DNA from: UBA1573 sp016794285
GTDB lineage: Bacteria; Pseudomonadota; Alphaproteobacteria; Micavibrionales; Micavibrionaceae
Direction: 5' to 3'
Assembly (NCBI GenBank): GCA_016794285.1
Contig: JAEUKO010000087.1
Location: forward strand, 1-5,012
DNA length: 5,012 nt
The notes beneath the pieces are model-generated. The model searched no databases. It was given only the letters and a program-made list of their open reading frames with translations, and was not told the origin of the DNA. The translations under genes and the position numbers were made by a program. How positions within the stretch are numbered: position 1 is the stretch's first letter; every line of letters starts with the position of its first letter. This document shows positions 4,197-5,012 of the stretch, in pieces.

Positions 4197-4973
4197 ATGA
4201 CTCTTTCTGCAATTCAAGCACGCCCATCGGAAAAGGGTTTTACCCTCGTCGAATTGGCGATTGTTATGATCATCATCGGTCTGTTGATTGGTGGGATTCT
4301 TAAAGGCCAAGAACTTATTAACAACTCTCGGGTGACCGCAACGGTTTCCCAAGCCAAGGCTGTTGAAGCTGGTATAAGTAGCTTCCGTGATAAATATGCA
4401 GGGTTCCCAGGAGACTTGCTGGCCCCTGTGACACGGATTGCTGGCTGCGGTACTCTCTGTGCGACTGCTGGCAATGCCAATGGGCAGATTACAGGAGCGA
4501 CAGCAGGTGACCCTGGGGCCGCTAACGGGGCTGCAAACGAGCAAAGTGCTTCTTTTGTTCAGCTTGGTGCTGCGGGCATGATCGGTGGTGTGATTCCTAA
4601 TACCGTGGTGGCCGATATTAACCGTCCTGGTGTATCCAATCCTGTGATTCCTATCGGTGGGGCATGGCAGCTTGCTTATAGCAACGGTAACGGGACCTTT
4701 AACGTGTCGGGGGCCGCTACATTAGAAACAGGTCACTATATTGTTTCTCTGATAGCGCCGGGGACTGCTGCTGCGCTTGCCAATATTCCTTTTACCGCAG
4801 CTCAAGCTGAAAACATTGACCGTAAATTGGATGATGGGAATGCTATTACTGGGACAACGCGGGCTCTTGGAACAGCAGGGGCTGTTGGGGCTACCAACTG
4901 CGCAACAGCTGCTGGTGTGTATAACAGTGCTGACGGAACCCCGAACTGCGGTGTTTACGTCAAAGTCCAATAA
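4197..4973 (+). CDS. Type IV prepilin (prepilin-type N-terminal cleavage/methylation domain), probable pilus subunit
   Basis: A 258-residue prepilin. Residues 1-14 form a short leader ending EKG. Prepilin peptidase would cut after Gly14 to give a mature protein of 244 residues starting with Phe15, which is normally N-methylated. Glu19 is the conserved +5 glutamate for assembly. The hydrophobic helix FTLVELAIVMIIIGLLIGGIL both anchors the subunit and packs the filament core, and is followed by the helical stretch to FRDKYAGFPGD (63-73). The globular part is Gly/Ala-rich with four cysteines (84, 88, 235, 251), which may form two disulfides including a C-terminal loop. The stretch AENIDRKLDDGNAITGT (204-220) is an acidic loop pattern typical of this pilin subgroup. 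Upstream is AGGAG; downstream is a terminator hairpin, so it is probably monocistronic. At this length it could be a major pilin or a large minor pilin; sequence alone does not decide. Confidence 0.93.
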   Translation: MTLSAIQARPSEKGFTLVELAIVMIIIGLLIGGILKGQELINNSRVTATVSQAKAVEAGISSFRDKYAGFPGDLLAPVTRIAGCGTLCATAGNANGQITGATAGDPGAANGAANEQSASFVQLGAAGMIGGVIPNTVVADINRPGVSNPVIPIGGAWQLAYSNGNGTFNVSGAATLETGHYIVSLIAPGTAAALANIPFTAAQAENIDRKLDDGNAITGTTRALGTAGAVGATNCATAAGVYNSADGTPNCGVYVKVQ

Positions 4974-4992
4974 TTCTTAAAATTACCGAAAA

Positions 4993-5012
4993 CCCCGAGA
5001 GAAATCTCGGGG
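4993..5012 (+). terminator. Intrinsic terminator hairpin after the pilin gene (cut by window end)
   Basis: CCCCGAGA (4993-5000) pairs perfectly with TCTCGGGG (5005-5012) around a GAAA tetraloop, 19 bp after the pilin stop codon and preceded by AAAA. The T-tract that would complete it lies beyond the window. A GC-rich stem right after a pilin gene can also act as a partial terminator when accessory genes follow. Confidence 0.8.

Overview
The window looks like part of a type IV pilus (MSHA/T4P-like) locus from a Gram-negative bacterium. The secretin shows an outer membrane, and the prepilin shows a type IV pilus or type II secretion filament. Base composition is intermediate. Palindromes of the TCAT...ATCC class between the genes, plus the pilin subtype, make me lean towards an alphaproteobacterium. 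That placement rests on memory of similar sequences and is tentative.

Layout. Positions 2-3532 hold four tightly packed genes on the + strand, with gaps of 9, 11 and 16 bp, so probably one operon. In order they are: the 3' part of an outer-membrane secretin (5' end outside the window); an ABC-2-type membrane permease (GTG start); a membrane-anchored protein with a helical, TPR-like periplasmic or cytoplasmic region; and a seven-helix membrane protein with a C-terminal AraC-type DNA-binding domain (GTG start). Positions 3533-4196 (664 bp) contain no credible gene and are packed with palindromes. These include four copies of one covarying hairpin family arranged as two inverted pairs, one of which sits inside a 159-bp element with 25-bp terminal inverted repeats (MITE-like). 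There are also several looser hairpins and three ACAGAGA units. Positions 4197-4973 encode a type IV prepilin with its own -10-like box, a strong ribosome binding site, and a terminator hairpin that ends exactly at the window edge.

How the parts may work together. The secretin would be the outer-membrane gate for a pilus or pseudopilus, and the prepilin a filament subunit made as its own strongly translated unit. The permease and the helical protein resemble accessory pilus factors such as the PilGHI ABC system of Myxococcus, but no ATPase gene is visible here. The membrane-bound AraC-type protein could couple an envelope signal to expression of the operon or the pilin. That coupling is inference from gene order only. 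The most unusual features are the covarying repeat family and the MITE-like element placed between the operon and the pilin gene.
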